Part shown: piece by piece, positions 11,205 through 22,000 of the stretch
How positions within the stretch are numbered: position 1 is the stretch's first letter
How the letters are laid out: every line of letters starts with the position of its first letter
Origin: Schistocephalus solidus
Taxonomy: Eukaryota > Platyhelminthes > Cestoda > Diphyllobothriidea > Diphyllobothriidae
Direction: 5' to 3'
DNA length: 64,000 bases
Assembly: GCA_017591395.1 (NCBI GenBank)
Contig: WEDG01001519.1
Coordinates: 124,001 to 188,000, forward strand
Made by a program: the position numbers and the translations under genes
The notes under the pieces: model-generated
Database searches by the model: none
Told to the model about the DNA's origin: nothing
The model's input: only the letters and a program-made list of their open reading frames with translations

Positions 11205-12230
11205 AAGTCCTACGGCATTACATAAATGAAGACCAGGACAAGTTGGTCTCATCGAACTAAACTCAAAACAGACATCGCCTCGCGACCTACCCACCCCAAG
11301 GGAAGACATCCTCCGTTGGGTGATGACATGTTATGTCAGCGCCTGTCTAGATCCCCCAACATCCTTCGAGAGGCCGAAACAGCGAAAGAGAAAAAAAAGT
11401 CGATAAGTTCAAGGCCGGCTTTTTCGGACAACCATTTAACTTTCTGATCGATATCAGACATAAACGTTTTGACAATGGAGAGACGACCAAACTCCTCCAA
11501 AGCACAGCGAAAATACAACTCATTTCTAACTAGTAACTTCCATTTCCCCGATGTCTCAAGTCACCACTGGTTTCTTTATGAATCACTGCCAAATTCATCC
11601 CAGGAATACAAGAGGAGGTTGCCGTTTGTATGGAGCGCAGAAAAAAATGGCGGCCTGACGACACAGGCCCACCTGAAGACGGTTAATGAGTTCTAAATGG
11701 CTACTTCAGTCTCGTTTGTTGTTTTTTGTAATCTCCTTTCGCGTCAGAGGTTTCTCCTGTTTTATAAAATTTTTGTTTACGTCCACCTCCTTGTAGGTCA
11801 AATTCTGCAAGACGCATTTAAGTCTGGCTGACTTTGGTGATGTGAAGGACAAATACCACTTTGGTATCCCGTTCAATTTGAAGGATCTCGAAGGTAATTG
11901 AGCTATCTTTCAATTGTCCGAATTGACTACAGTACGCACAGTTTTAACTTGAAACCACACTGATTCGGAATTCAGCTGAACCAATTGGGTAAAACTCGGT
12001 GGGTTGGGGAAGGTTCAGTAAAGCAAGCACTCTAATCAACTGAACTAGGAGGCCCCATAAGGACCTGCGAATGTAATCTCCCTTTGGCGAAGTAAATCAC
12101 CCAGCCCAATATAACGTGTGAAATTCAACAATTGTCATACAATTGACTGATTGCTTAAATAAGAATTTAAGCAATCAATCTAGATTCCACGAGATGATGG
12201 TCAGGTTTCCTCAATCACTAGGATTTTTTT
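11205..12230. other. No gene recognised
   Basis: Short opposing open frames at 11,226-11,518 and 11,469-11,696 show no domain. The sequence CAATTGACTGATTGCTTAAAT at 12,140-12,180 is part of a small inverted repeat with ATTTAAGCAATCAATC. Nothing else is supported. Confidence 0.4.
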
Positions 12231-12235
12231 CGCAG

Positions 12236-12375
12236 ATTTCTACCGTTCCTCAGACCTCTTCCAGTTCAAACGCTGGCTGTACTCAGGCATTACACTTGGT
12301 ATCGCGCAGTCGAAATCCATTGAGGCCAACGAGCTTTTTACAACTGGGTCAGCTGATTTATGCTCGAAACTTTGA
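12236..12375 (+). CDS. Possible terminal exon of an unrecognised gene
   Basis: A strong acceptor (a T-run ending in TTTTTTTCGCAG at 12,224-12,235) is followed by 45 open codons ending in TGA at 12,373-12,375. The peptide has a balanced composition (FYRSSDLFQFKRWLYSG near its start). No upstream exon was found and no family is recognised. It could equally be chance. Confidence 0.25.
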
Positions 12376-12564
12376 GTTTTACACCTAGGATGTGCTATTT
12401 AAGACTTTTAAGTAGTCAAGACTAGCACAACCAGCTGACGTTAGTTCTTAGACGGCTTTGAAACGTTAACCTCCCAGATGCGGTCTGGAAGTTCCCTTCC
12501 CTAAGACCTCGAACTATGATGCCAACAGTTTGAACTTTGCGAACAAAGATTTCCACCTGGAGTG

Positions 12565-12840
12565 AGCGATGAGTTACGCTTGATTTAGTTTAAAGGGAAA
12601 ATAGACTTGCGCAGTACCTACCATGCCTCGTGCTCCTCCTCCTCGTCATCACGTCACTCGATACCAAGGCAGAGTTAGGAAGAGCTGAGGTAGGATCAGG
12701 CACAGTGGATGACGAAGCCAAACGACCTGTACGCGCGTGACAGTCGCTTAATCCACGCACGACGTACGTCAGGTTTTTTATCATGTGGAATACATGCCAA
12801 GTGTCGTGGGCCCATAGTTCCCGCAAGTGACTTCACTCCG
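12565..12840 (-). repeat. 365-bp high-copy repeat, degenerate copy (minus)
   Basis: The blocks GATTTAGTTTAAAG, ATAGACTTGCGC, a CTCCTCCTCCTC run and the TCAGG/CACGAC-type blocks occur in the order of the 30.4-kb array units, with many changes. The open frames over it on both strands are repeat-derived. Confidence 0.55.
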
Positions 12841-12844
12841 CACT

Positions 12845-13840
12845 CGACATACCCTCACAACAATTCAGAAACTGGAACGTTACGGCTGGAGTGCTGTATT
12901 TCACGTCAGTATCTACAACAAATCTAATACGCCTTCAAATGTTGCACTTGCAACTGGAACTGGGGACAATTTAAATGTTGACTGTCAAGTTTTTTCTTCT
13001 AATCCGATACCTGCAATGTCCTAAACTCTTCAATTAAAGACAGCATGGAGGCTGATACGACAATTTCGGTACAGAGGAACAGACGAGACATTTCAACCCC
13101 CGCAACCAACAATGCCCACTGCTTACCTCACGGGGCAGCGGCAATAAGCGTCTGAAGTACTTTGTAGTGAGGTAGGCTTGCACCGCATTTATCGTACTCT
13201 CTCTAACTCTTATGTCCTCCACCTAGTCAACTGGCCAGATAAATTAAAGGCTGATAAAGCTACAAAGCCCCGTCTGGATGTGTGACCCATGTAAACTTGT
13301 TCCTACTGTACGCATCAATTTAATATAAGGATGGCTCGGATCTCACGTCTAGATCACCTTACGAAGAAGGCAGTCAAGCCCTATTCGTCGGTTGGCAACG
13401 TTCCAAGCAGTTCACATTTACTACAGAGAATGGATTGCGATTTTCAATTTGAATGCATTACCCATACACTAGTTTACGCCTTAGTGAATGAGCACTCCTG
13501 CACTTTCTATTCAAAAATCCACTGGCAATTCGGTTCATTCCTCGAGGTTATGCTAGACGAGGGCTGACTTTTCTGCATGTGATTAAGCGTCGTTCTCTGG
13601 TGAGAAGAAGGTAAGTACAAACGTGTTTTGCAGGTAAAAGAGGATGCTTTTTCTCTGGGAGGCGAGAATTCTTGTTCAATACTCCGCTTCCACACCCACT
13701 CAGCCGCCTCCTATCCAAAGCCCCTAGAGAAACAGTGAATTCAAGCGACCTTCCGAAAAATGGTCATCGCCTGCCCAGTGAATGAACAGGGGTTGGCATA
13801 AGGTGGTTTCTAGTGTTCTACAGGCTTCTTTTTTCATGTC
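12845..13840. other. No gene recognised; one short repeat fragment
   Basis: A fragment of the 365-bp repeat (TAGGCTTGCACCGCATTTATCG...CTCTCTCT) lies at about 13,160-13,225. Opposing open frames at 13,331-13,567 and 13,507-13,695 are not supported by motifs or splice sites. Confidence 0.4.
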
Positions 13841-13843
13841 AAG

Positions 13844-13956
13844 GTCTCACTTGCATGGATTACCTGCGGCAGTACCTGCAGGTCGCCCCTCGCCGGATCA
13901 GAACATGCGATCAAGTCTTTCGGAAATTCGCTGAGGCAGGGGTCATGCCGAAGGAG
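13844..13956 (+). CDS. Internal exon of an unrecognised plus-strand gene (gene C)
   Basis: A pyrimidine-rich acceptor (CTTCTTTTTTCATGTCAAG) precedes the exon and a clean donor GAG|GTGCGT follows. Two bases complete a split codon, then 37 codons are open (MDYLRQYLQVAPRRI near the start, AEAGVMPKE at the end), leaving phase 0. That phase fits the exon at 16,208. The peptide looks helical and basic. I do not recognise the protein. Upstream exons were not found. Confidence 0.5.
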
Positions 13957-14099
13957 GTGCGTTTCCACTTAAATATCCTTCATCTACAGTTCCTAGCACT
14001 TGAAATTTGTGTAGAGACACCACATCTCCACCACCGAAATGTGATAGCAAGCATACGACAGTTAACCATCGTATCTGACGAGGTCCACCATGTTCTCCA

Positions 14100-14405
14100 C
14101 AGCTTGGTAGCATAGGGAGGCTAACATTCGCGTTAATTAGTTTTAAGTGCTAGTAAACTTGCACTGCATCTACCGCACTCTCTCTCTCTTTTGACTCACC
14201 CACCTGTGCCTGGTTGGAAGACGGAGTCAAGAAGACAGGAGGCAGAATTAAGTGCAGGCGGCTTGCGCGACATGAGCCTGCATCTACGCGTGCCAATGAC
14301 CCCACCATGTGCAGCACATTTGATATGGGAACAAATCCCGACTAATGATTCCATGCCCTGATCCATTCCACATGTTGTTTTGACATGTTTAGGGAGCACC
14401 AACAC
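14100..14405 (-). repeat. 365-bp high-copy repeat, partial copy (minus)
   Basis: It matches the array units from TTAGTTTTAAGTG, ACTTGCACTGCATCTACCGC and CTCTCTCT through GAGTCAAGAAGAC and the ACGCGTGCCA block to the far end, with deletions. It lies in the intron between two exons of gene C. Confidence 0.7.
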
Positions 14406-14412
14406 ATGGGGA

Positions 14413-14530
14413 CGGTGAAATGAACGCTAATCCGATTATAGTGGTATTAGAGTTGCAACGCATCTACCGAAGACTCTCCTCTTCCCCTACCTGAGCCCGG
14501 TGTCATGACCAAGTCAACAGGCAGATGAAC
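14413..14530 (-). repeat. 365-bp high-copy repeat, truncated second copy (minus)
   Basis: Starts GACGGTGAA and includes CGCATCTACCG, CTCTCCTCTTCCCC and GAGCCCGGTGTCATGAC, then ends and is joined to a SINE at about 14,535. It lies in tandem with the copy at 14,100-14,405. Confidence 0.7.
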
Positions 14531-14534
14531 ATTG

Positions 14535-14830
14535 CTGACAAAGACAAGGGAGCCTGACATTGCCGTTTCCGGCTCATTAGTCGTCATCAGCCAGCCCTAC
14601 CCAACCCCAGGTGGTGCAACATCCGAGGCTCAAAATCGCAACCTATTGGCCAGAGTTCAGCGCTGTAACCATTGAGCCACCGGCTCGTTGCCTTGCCGGT
14701 TTTGGATCGGGAATATTGAGTTGCATTCGATGATGAACGCTGATCGATCGCTAACGGAACTCACTCGTCATGTTCTGCCTTGAGGCCCACTCTCGAGCCT
14801 CGCCAGCAGAGCCGGCCACAAGCAGGGGGT
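14535..14830 (-). mobile_element. tRNA-derived SINE, family 1 (minus copy)
   Basis: On the minus strand the tail (GAGGCTCGAGAGTGGGCC..., TCCCGATCC) precedes a degenerate tRNA-like head (about 14,688-14,620; GGTGGCTCAATGG) and the body (CTGGCTGATGACGAC). As in the 8-kb copy, the tail lies upstream of the head, with the junction CGGCAAGGCAACGAG. Confidence 0.75.
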
Positions 14831-14834
14831 CCCT

Positions 14835-16205
14835 AACCATCAACTGGCTTCTGTATATATTACAAAACTCCCGCTGGTGTCTTCCCCTTCTCCGCTAAAA
14901 GGGAACTACACCAGGCTTATCGCAGGGCTCTGAATACATTAACTGCTTGGAAGCTACAAAGATTCCACATGTAACTGATAGCTTACTGCTGGACAGTTTC
15001 CGGGCATCCCTCCTATGCCACAGCCGACTTCCTGGTCAAGTAGGTAGGAATGTTCTGATTTAAATTTAGTTGGGTTCCTCACCTCAAACGTCATGCCTCG
15101 TGTAGGCAGTTAACAGTGCTGGTTTCAAGTCAGTGAGTCTGTAACAGCTCGCTGCGACGTTGCATGACCTTGAAGCATCGAGCCGTGAACCAGGACACCG
15201 AACAGGAATGGCATTGTTGTGTGTCGGCTACAACAGGGCCTAACGACGTCATAGATCAATTTCTCTTAACCCCTTTTCTTAAAAACATGCTGCATCTTTT
15301 CACATGCCCTTGATGTACCTATGATATCCTGTGAACTACCCCATTACGCTCTCACAGTGTGTAAAACTGCAGCTCCTTGCCGTCAGTCGTGTATTGATCT
15401 TCAAGTGTGCAAAGTCCGATGAGCACGTGATCTGTTCTATATTCTCATCCAAACGATGGAGGTTACAATCACGTGTCATTTTTATCGATTTATTTTAATC
15501 AGTTGATAGTCGTTATCGGAGGGAAATCGACACGCTTGGGTTAGAATGAGACATCGCTGAACATGACGGCGCACATCTTAACCCGGCACGTTCTCCTAAG
15601 ATAGGGCTCGGTTGACGTCAGTTCAGTGACAAGCCGTATTCAGCAATTTCAAATACCCAAGCTGAAAAACTGCACAATAATGTTAATCTAAATGAGGTAG
15701 GTATGGATAACTAGAAGCTTCAAAGCTTGAGAGATTATTCAGGAGAGAAGTGGTCAGTCCTCCTCGCAATGTTTTTCGCCTACAAGCCGGCCGTCAATCT
15801 TAATTTAACTTCCCCATTCGCCCGCAGGTGTGCGGTTCTCAGATTTACTCCGTTTTCTTCCTCCTCCTCCTCCGCCACCACCACCATCTCCTCCCGCTAA
15901 TCGTCTTCCGTCCACTTCTCTCATACCGCAACGCCTGGTGAATAACTAACATATTCCAGCATTGGGTTTTCCAATTTGTTTACAACTGTCTTGCAGACAT
16001 CAATAGTTTAAAAAACTACCATTCAGGCTTCGGCCCACCCCCCGTTTATTTAAAACTGGCAGTTGACTTTCCTCTCTGTAACCATTTATCTGCCGTGCGT
16101 CTAAGGCCCGCAGGGAGCTAACCCGTACGGCTGTATGCGTTTGATTAATAATCGTAAAACGTGTTGTATTAGTGTATGCTTAACACTTAAAATTACTTCT
16201 TCTTT
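14835..16205. other. Intron or intergenic sequence, no gene recognised
   Basis: A CTCCTCCTCC...CCACCACCACC pyrimidine/purine-biased run lies at 15,855-15,900. No open frame, tRNA or known repeat could be placed. Confidence 0.4.
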
Positions 16206-16207
16206 AG

Positions 16208-16377
16208 AGGCTACATGAGGCGCTGACTGAGCTCACAATGCAGCCCCTGGCGCAATCGCCTTTGGAGTTTATTCTAAGCCTGATTGGTCTCAAGTTCGAC
16301 GATCTTCCACCCATTGATCCTGAAGACTGGAAAGCGATCTGTGCCATTACCGATCGCCTCCTCTTTTCCAGGCTCAT
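16208..16377 (+). CDS. Internal exon of gene C
   Basis: Acceptor ATTACTTCTTCTTTAG and donor AT|GTAGGT flank 170 bp that are open in phase 0: 56 codons plus two bases. The peptide contains LTMQPLAQSPLEFILSLIGL and PPIDPEDWKAICAITDRLLF, with alternating hydrophobic positions typical of a helical-repeat scaffold. Its phases fit the exons at 13,844 and 16,460 exactly. The protein family is not recognised. Confidence 0.65.
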
Positions 16378-16459
16378 GTAGGTTTTACCTCTACCCCTGT
16401 TTTTTTTTCTGAGAAAGCAGACAACTGAGTTGATATATGGTTTTTTTATATTCTTGTAG

Positions 16460-16586
16460 ACAACGAAACAATAAGACCTTTACTACCAAAGGAACCTTAG
16501 AAACAGCTGACTTTTCGACTGCGTACCGTCAACTTGGGAATCTGAATATCACTACCGAACTGTTGGCTCTACTTCGCATCCTTTAG
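16460..16586 (+). CDS. Terminal exon of gene C
   Basis: A long pyrimidine tract (TTTTTTTATATTCTTGTAG) precedes it. The first base completes the split codon of the previous exon, then 41 codons (NNKTFTTKGTLETADFST near the start, LLALLRIL at the end) and TAG at 16,584-16,586. The intron of only 82 bp from 16,378 is typical in size for flatworms. The phase agreement across three exons makes the gene real in my view, but its identity is unknown. Confidence 0.6.
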
Positions 16587-16589
16587 ACA

Positions 16590-17635
16590 AAAATAGACGG
16601 AATTGACCTCTCAATGGTCTCATCAAATAGTTTTCCGGGTATTATAGTTGTGCAAACATTAAACGTTATAAAAGTGGCATGTGGCAGCCGAATAACCATG
16701 AATGAGACTACTGTTCTAAAGATTTGATGTAGGAAGGGCAAACGTGGGTAAAATGTTTAAAGCCAACAGAGTCAACCGTGGATCTAAAATTTCAGACAAG
16801 TCTTCAGAGCCAATTTTTGGTATTTCAACAACAACAAGTGGATCGCCTTCGCTACCGGCATGCTGCGGCATAGTGAAGTCGAACCATCTAAGTTCGCGTT
16901 CCAGTGGACCACCAGTATACTAATTTGAACTGGTTAATGCATTAATGAGAAATCTTTTTCGGAGGGTCCGTTTTGCAAAGATGGCCGCCTGATGAACTGT
17001 CCCTCAATGTTAAAGTCGGTCGGGTTGAGCCATTCGGCCCGCAGACGCGGAGGTGCTCTCAGCATCAAGTAGCGCCACACCAACTCAAGCCTCACCTTTG
17101 CCATCTCACCGCCAAATTAACGCAGAACACGAAATAATAAGCTCAGTCGACTGGTTTGGAGAACAGAGTGAGCCACTCATGTAGGCGACAGATCGAAGAT
17201 TCACAGTTGGTGATTGATCTCATGATATGTTATCAGCAATTCTGTAATTTCTTTTCAATCAGGGAAGATTTCTTAAGTGGGGCTGTAATCTCGATCATTG
17301 AACTGCATGATTCGATGATATTTACGGAAAATCAAAATGCCAGCTTTCGAACGCCTGCAAAAAGCACATCCTGCGAAAAATGGCTACTTAAGGTGCGTTA
17401 ATTTAGCAAATTAATTTTCGGTGCTCTCATAAAGTCAATAAATTTTATAGAAAGCATGCAAATTTGATAGGGGACCGGCTCATCTTCAAATTTCATACTC
17501 GAGAAAAGGCAATCTATCGGTTTCCTTAAAGTTTATAATCATGGAATGTTTTAAGACAGCGAATTGTCTATCGGAATAGCGTTGTACCTGCCCTTTTATG
17601 AGTAAAATAAAAAATGAGGAGCCCTCTATGGTGTT
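16590..17635. other. 3' flank of gene C, no gene recognised
   Basis: AT-rich sequence with one plus-strand open frame (17,156-17,401) that shows no domain. The gene C polyadenylation site could not be fixed. Confidence 0.35.
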
Positions 17636-17639
17636 TTAT

Positions 17640-18080
17640 TAACGCTATTGAGTAATATATTATTATCTATACCTGCAAAGAAAATGGCTTGTAGACTGAA
17701 AATCGTAAGCGTAAATGCAACGGACTCAGAATCATTTGGGAATCGGAATTTTTTTAAAACCTCCCTAGGGGTAGGAACGTTAAAAAAATGTTTTTTTTTC
17801 TACTTGAAGGACATTTTTGCCTGTTTTCGATAAAATATGTTTGAATTTATATGGGCCTCAAAAATAGATAGAACACATTCATACTACTTTAGTAGTCCTT
17901 TTTTAGCAAGTGCCGTTTTTGTGGCCCGCCAATAAGAAGTGTTCAAAAGATGGCACCCAGCCGTGTACGAAATATGATTGGATTATGTCGTAAAACAGAT
18001 CGGTATTTCAAATCCACTAAAGTAATTCTCTCTAATCGAAAACACGGTTAAGAATTTCGGTTACAATTTCACGAACTCGG
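17640..18080. repeat. Interspersed AT-rich repeat, unnamed family, copy 3
   Basis: It carries CGATAAAATATGTTTGAATTTAT, GGGCCTCAAAAAT, TACTTTAGTAGTCC with a following T-run, and a CTAAAGTAAT block in the shared order. The most diverged part is the middle. Confidence 0.45.
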
Positions 18081-18084
18081 TCCC

Positions 18085-18825
18085 TGTAAGGCTTTATAGA
18101 GGGCAATCACCATCGAGCTAATCCCTCTAAGATATAAATATATCCTGAAAGCACGGAGCATGCTGTGACATCCATTTAGAAAGGGATTTGTTGATGGGAA
18201 GCATCCTATACGACGAGATTGAACGCCAACCTGATCGCAGGTTGCTTCCTTAAATTCTGGTAAAGTCAGCAGAAAGCTATACTGGGCTAAACTTGGATGA
18301 ATTTTGCGCTGATTACCGTTAGTTTCACGGAGACTTCAACCCAGCTTAAGATAAAATATTGAGAAACCCGGAAGTTTATTCCTCCATCATGACCGCCTAA
18401 TGACCGTGAACTGGAAGATGTCTAGGTCTCTTTTGGAAGAAGCTATTTCCATGTCCAATTTTAGCGCATTTATCCGAAAACCAGCTCATTGCATTTCCAC
18501 ACGGAAGGGCTCATCAACGCCACGATTTCGCCCATTTTTCTAGGAGCTGTGCAGCTCAAACCTTTCTTGGTTACCAATAGGAGGCATGCTCAACGAAGTT
18601 TTTAATGTCTTCTCGGGTTAGGGATCGTTATGAGGGTTCGGGGTTTCGCTTTTCAGGGATGTAGAAAAATCACAGATATCTAATAGGAGGGTTTGAGATG
18701 ATAGCAAAAATATAGGTGCATGTACTAAGGCAAATTTGGCCAAGTAGGCCAGAATGACAGCAAGGTTCACAGCAAATGAGTCGTAAAAATAAATCTTCAC
18801 CAATGCATGGGTTTAGGGGCAGGCC
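18085..18825. other. 3' flank of the ANKDD1-type gene
   Basis: On the minus strand this follows the stop at 18,830. No AATAAA is close; an ATTAAA lies at about 18,600 (minus), a possible poly(A) signal. Short open frames at 18,618-18,803 are not supported. Confidence 0.35.
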
Positions 18826-18829
18826 ATTG

Positions 18830-19053
18830 CTACCGTCGTTTCCGGAGCAAGGGAACCTCAAGCCTGTCCTTCCAATTCTTATGTCCATGGAATACCTTGT
18901 GATAGTCCTGTTGCAACTTATCTGCTCGAGCCTTCCGTCCGATGGCGATCAGAGCAGCGTACAGTTCCTCCACGGGAGTTTCGTCGGCCTCAACGCCGTG
19001 TAACCAAATGCAGAGCATCCGGAACCCGTGGTCTTTGTAGGCTTTGGCGGATT
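18830..19053 (-). CDS. ANKDD1A: ANKDD1-type exon: second half of death domain and stop
   Basis: The acceptor TTTTTCTTTACAG precedes 19,053. The first two bases complete the split codon of the previous exon. The peptide YKDHGFRMLCIWLHGVE followed by LYAALIAIGRKARADKL is the C-terminal half of the ANKDD1 death domain. The frame then runs to TAG at 18,832-18,830. A possible donor (AAG|GTATTC at 18,896) could instead splice to a further exon, so the last 22 codons are less certain. Confidence 0.75.
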
Positions 19054-22000
19054 CTGTAAAGAAAAAGGCAACATATGCGGGCCGGAGACTTTCTTTGCAG
19101 TTTTAAAGGGAGGTAAAACTTGGTCGCAGGCCTATGTGTGGGGGAAGTGGGAGCCTGAGAAGAGGAAAACTCTCCTACACACCTGATACTATTGACAGTT
19201 ATCATAGCAAAATGAGTACTACAAGAAAACCAATAAAAAAAGCTCAGTGGGGGAGTCAACCGGGAAGGGATGCCTTTTATGGCCGCTTAAACAGGACACA
19301 GGAACAGGAACAGGACAGAAATGGAGCTAGGTTCATGATTAAGCTAAGAGCTAAGATCTTTAGCGTGTTAAATGTAGCGTTTAGGCTTAGGGTAAGTTTA
19401 GGGTTTGAGTTTAGTTTTATCTTAGGCTTCGTGTTAGAATTAAAACACACATGTATTTAATCCTACAGAAATCTACCGTAAGTCCACTTATTTTAAGCGG
19501 GTGAGGCGTTCCCTTTACACTCGTCCTGTTTAATTGGCCATATAAGGTATCCCTACCACAAAATGTATCGGCAATACCAGGGGTGGCAGATGCGCTATTA
19601 GTAAAATTAATAGGAATAAATTTACGTAAAACCGTACTAACGCTGATAACGACGATGAAGGTGGTAGGGGCAGCGTGAAAGCAGTGGAATATTCGATTGG
19701 AAAAGACAAAACTTGGTCCTGATCACAGCAATAACTCTAACCTAGCTGTAACCCTAATCCTAACTCTCTGTAGTCCGCAGGGTAAGTTAGTCTCTTGTTC
19801 TACCACATTCTGTAGTAAACATAGGAAGGATTAAATAAATTAGCTCGATTATGATAACTCTGATTGCTGTTTGAGAAATTTGAAGCATTTTCTCCCGGGT
19901 ATGAATTTAAAGCAGGCGTAAACAGCAGGATTTATTGGTACCAAGAAATTTCGCGACGGCTTATCAACTGCAACCCGTCTTTGCATAACACAAGTAACGA
20001 ATGAAAATGGACAGCAGTTTGAATTAACAGAAAATCAATACATAACAGGAAGGTCCAATGGACAACGTAAATAACTTCAAGAAAGAAAATGTGAGGGAGA
20101 AGCTTATACAACTAGAACCATGAAGCATCTAGGGTGAAAATCACCAGGGCAATTGTAGATTGATCACGTGGTCTAGTTGCTTACAAAGATTGGGTTTCTC
20201 CCTCCGTATGTACGCTGCTTCCAAGTAGCGCAATGTCGAGTTGTTCGTGCCCGAACAAGTACTCGGAAAGCTGTTTTTGAGGTCTACATAATGACCACTG
20301 TCTAGTATATGTTTAGTAATCGAAGAACGTGGTACTTTATTTTCTTGTTTAAACAACCAATTAGGTAAATGTTCAGCGGCTCTGGTTGCTAATTGCCTTT
20401 GCTTTCGCCCAATGTATCGGCAATACCAGGGGTGGCAGATGCGCTATTAGTAAAATTAATAGGAATACATTTACGTAAAACCGTACTAACGCTGATAATG
20501 ACGACGAAGGTGGTAGGGGCAGCGTGAAAGCAGTGGAATATTCGATTGGAAAAGACAAAACTTGGTCCTGATCACAGCAATAACTCTAACCTAGCTGTAA
20601 CCCTAATCCTAACTCTCTGTAGTCCGCAGGGTAAGTTAGTCTCTTGTTCTACCACATTCTGTAGTAAACATAGGAAGGATTAAATAAATTAGCTCGATTA
20701 TGATAACTCTGATTGCGTTCGCAGCCCTAATATTATCGATATTAACAATTACATGATTGCCTAGGTGGTAGGATATTACTGGTATTTGTCCCCACAACAG
20801 TAATAATATCAACACTAGCAATAGCAAAAGGGTGCAAATAGTAAAACCTGTCAGGGTAATGCGGTTAAGCATAGTAGTAATAACAGTAGTGAAACTTGTG
20901 TTAGTATTATCGAGGACAGTAATTTTGATAGTGGTAGTACTGTTTGCTTTAATCCTGATAATTGTCATGTCAGCAAGTGTTTGTTCAAACCAAATGTTTG
21001 CCTCGGCTTTGGTATGGCGCTGAGCGCTCGTGGGATAAGTAGGAACGAGAATAAAAACTCTGGTGCCGATCGATAATTTGGTCTTTGCTGATTGGCTCCT
21101 TTTATGTACTTGGGATGACTGGGCCAACTAATTGATCTGATCGACAGTTTTAGCTAAATGCTATGTAGAGAGAGAGAGAGAGAGAGAGAGCGAGAGCGAG
21201 ATAGCGTAAATTCTGGCCAAAGTAGGGATGGCCATACGTTGTCTACTCAGCGCCACTGAGAACCCAGGTACTAAAGCAATACCACATGTGAGAGTAAGTG
21301 CGAACCCTTCCCGTTCTTGTTTTAGGTAGCATAAATTGAAAACGAAGTACTCACGTGCATGATGTAGTTCGATAGCGGCAATTTGTTCATCTGTGAACCG
21401 CCAGAAGACGGCCAGTTTCTTCCACTCTTCCCGATGCAGTTTGTTGTAAGCCAGGTAGTAAAGCAGTGGTTGGAATTGAGCAGCGAAGGGCTTGTTAAAA
21501 CGAAAAAATAGCCTAGTATGACATTTGCCAATGATATTCACACAAGGACCGTAGCTAAGATTATATTCGGCCTAGCAGCATGTTTCGCAAAATGAATTAT
21601 CGATTAATCCGCCCAGCGTGGCTAAGCAAATGCGGTACGAGCATAGGGTTCAAATCCGTCTCGCGTCAAGCTTCTGTCGGTTTTGGCTTCGTTCCCTCTT
21701 AAAATCTACGTTCTTAAACGCGATTCCAGACTGCTTACACGTTCAGTCTCAAAAGAGTCTCAAAAGAAGAAAATACAATCATTGGAACAGGAAACCAGCG
21801 AATGAGCATTCAAAACGCCAGGGCAATAAACTATCTGTTCCAGCCATGGAACCTTCTTCTGAACTGCTTCCAGCACCTCACTTATTCGCTTTTATCATTT
21901 ACGCTTCTCAAGTAAACCCTCTTCCTCCTTATTCTTGGTCACGACTCAAAAAATTAAAGTAGATCATGCTTTACACGCTACTTAATTAAATGGCAGTAGG

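Noticed and set aside
20636..21127. 163-codon minus-strand open frame
   Set aside because: Thr/Ile/Leu-rich peptide made by degenerate trinucleotide repeats and part of the 306-bp duplication; no domain, and the other strand is equally open.
21618..21962. 114-codon plus-strand frame
   Set aside because: Begins inside a tRNA-like relic, has no recognisable domain, and lies in a host-gene intron on the other strand.
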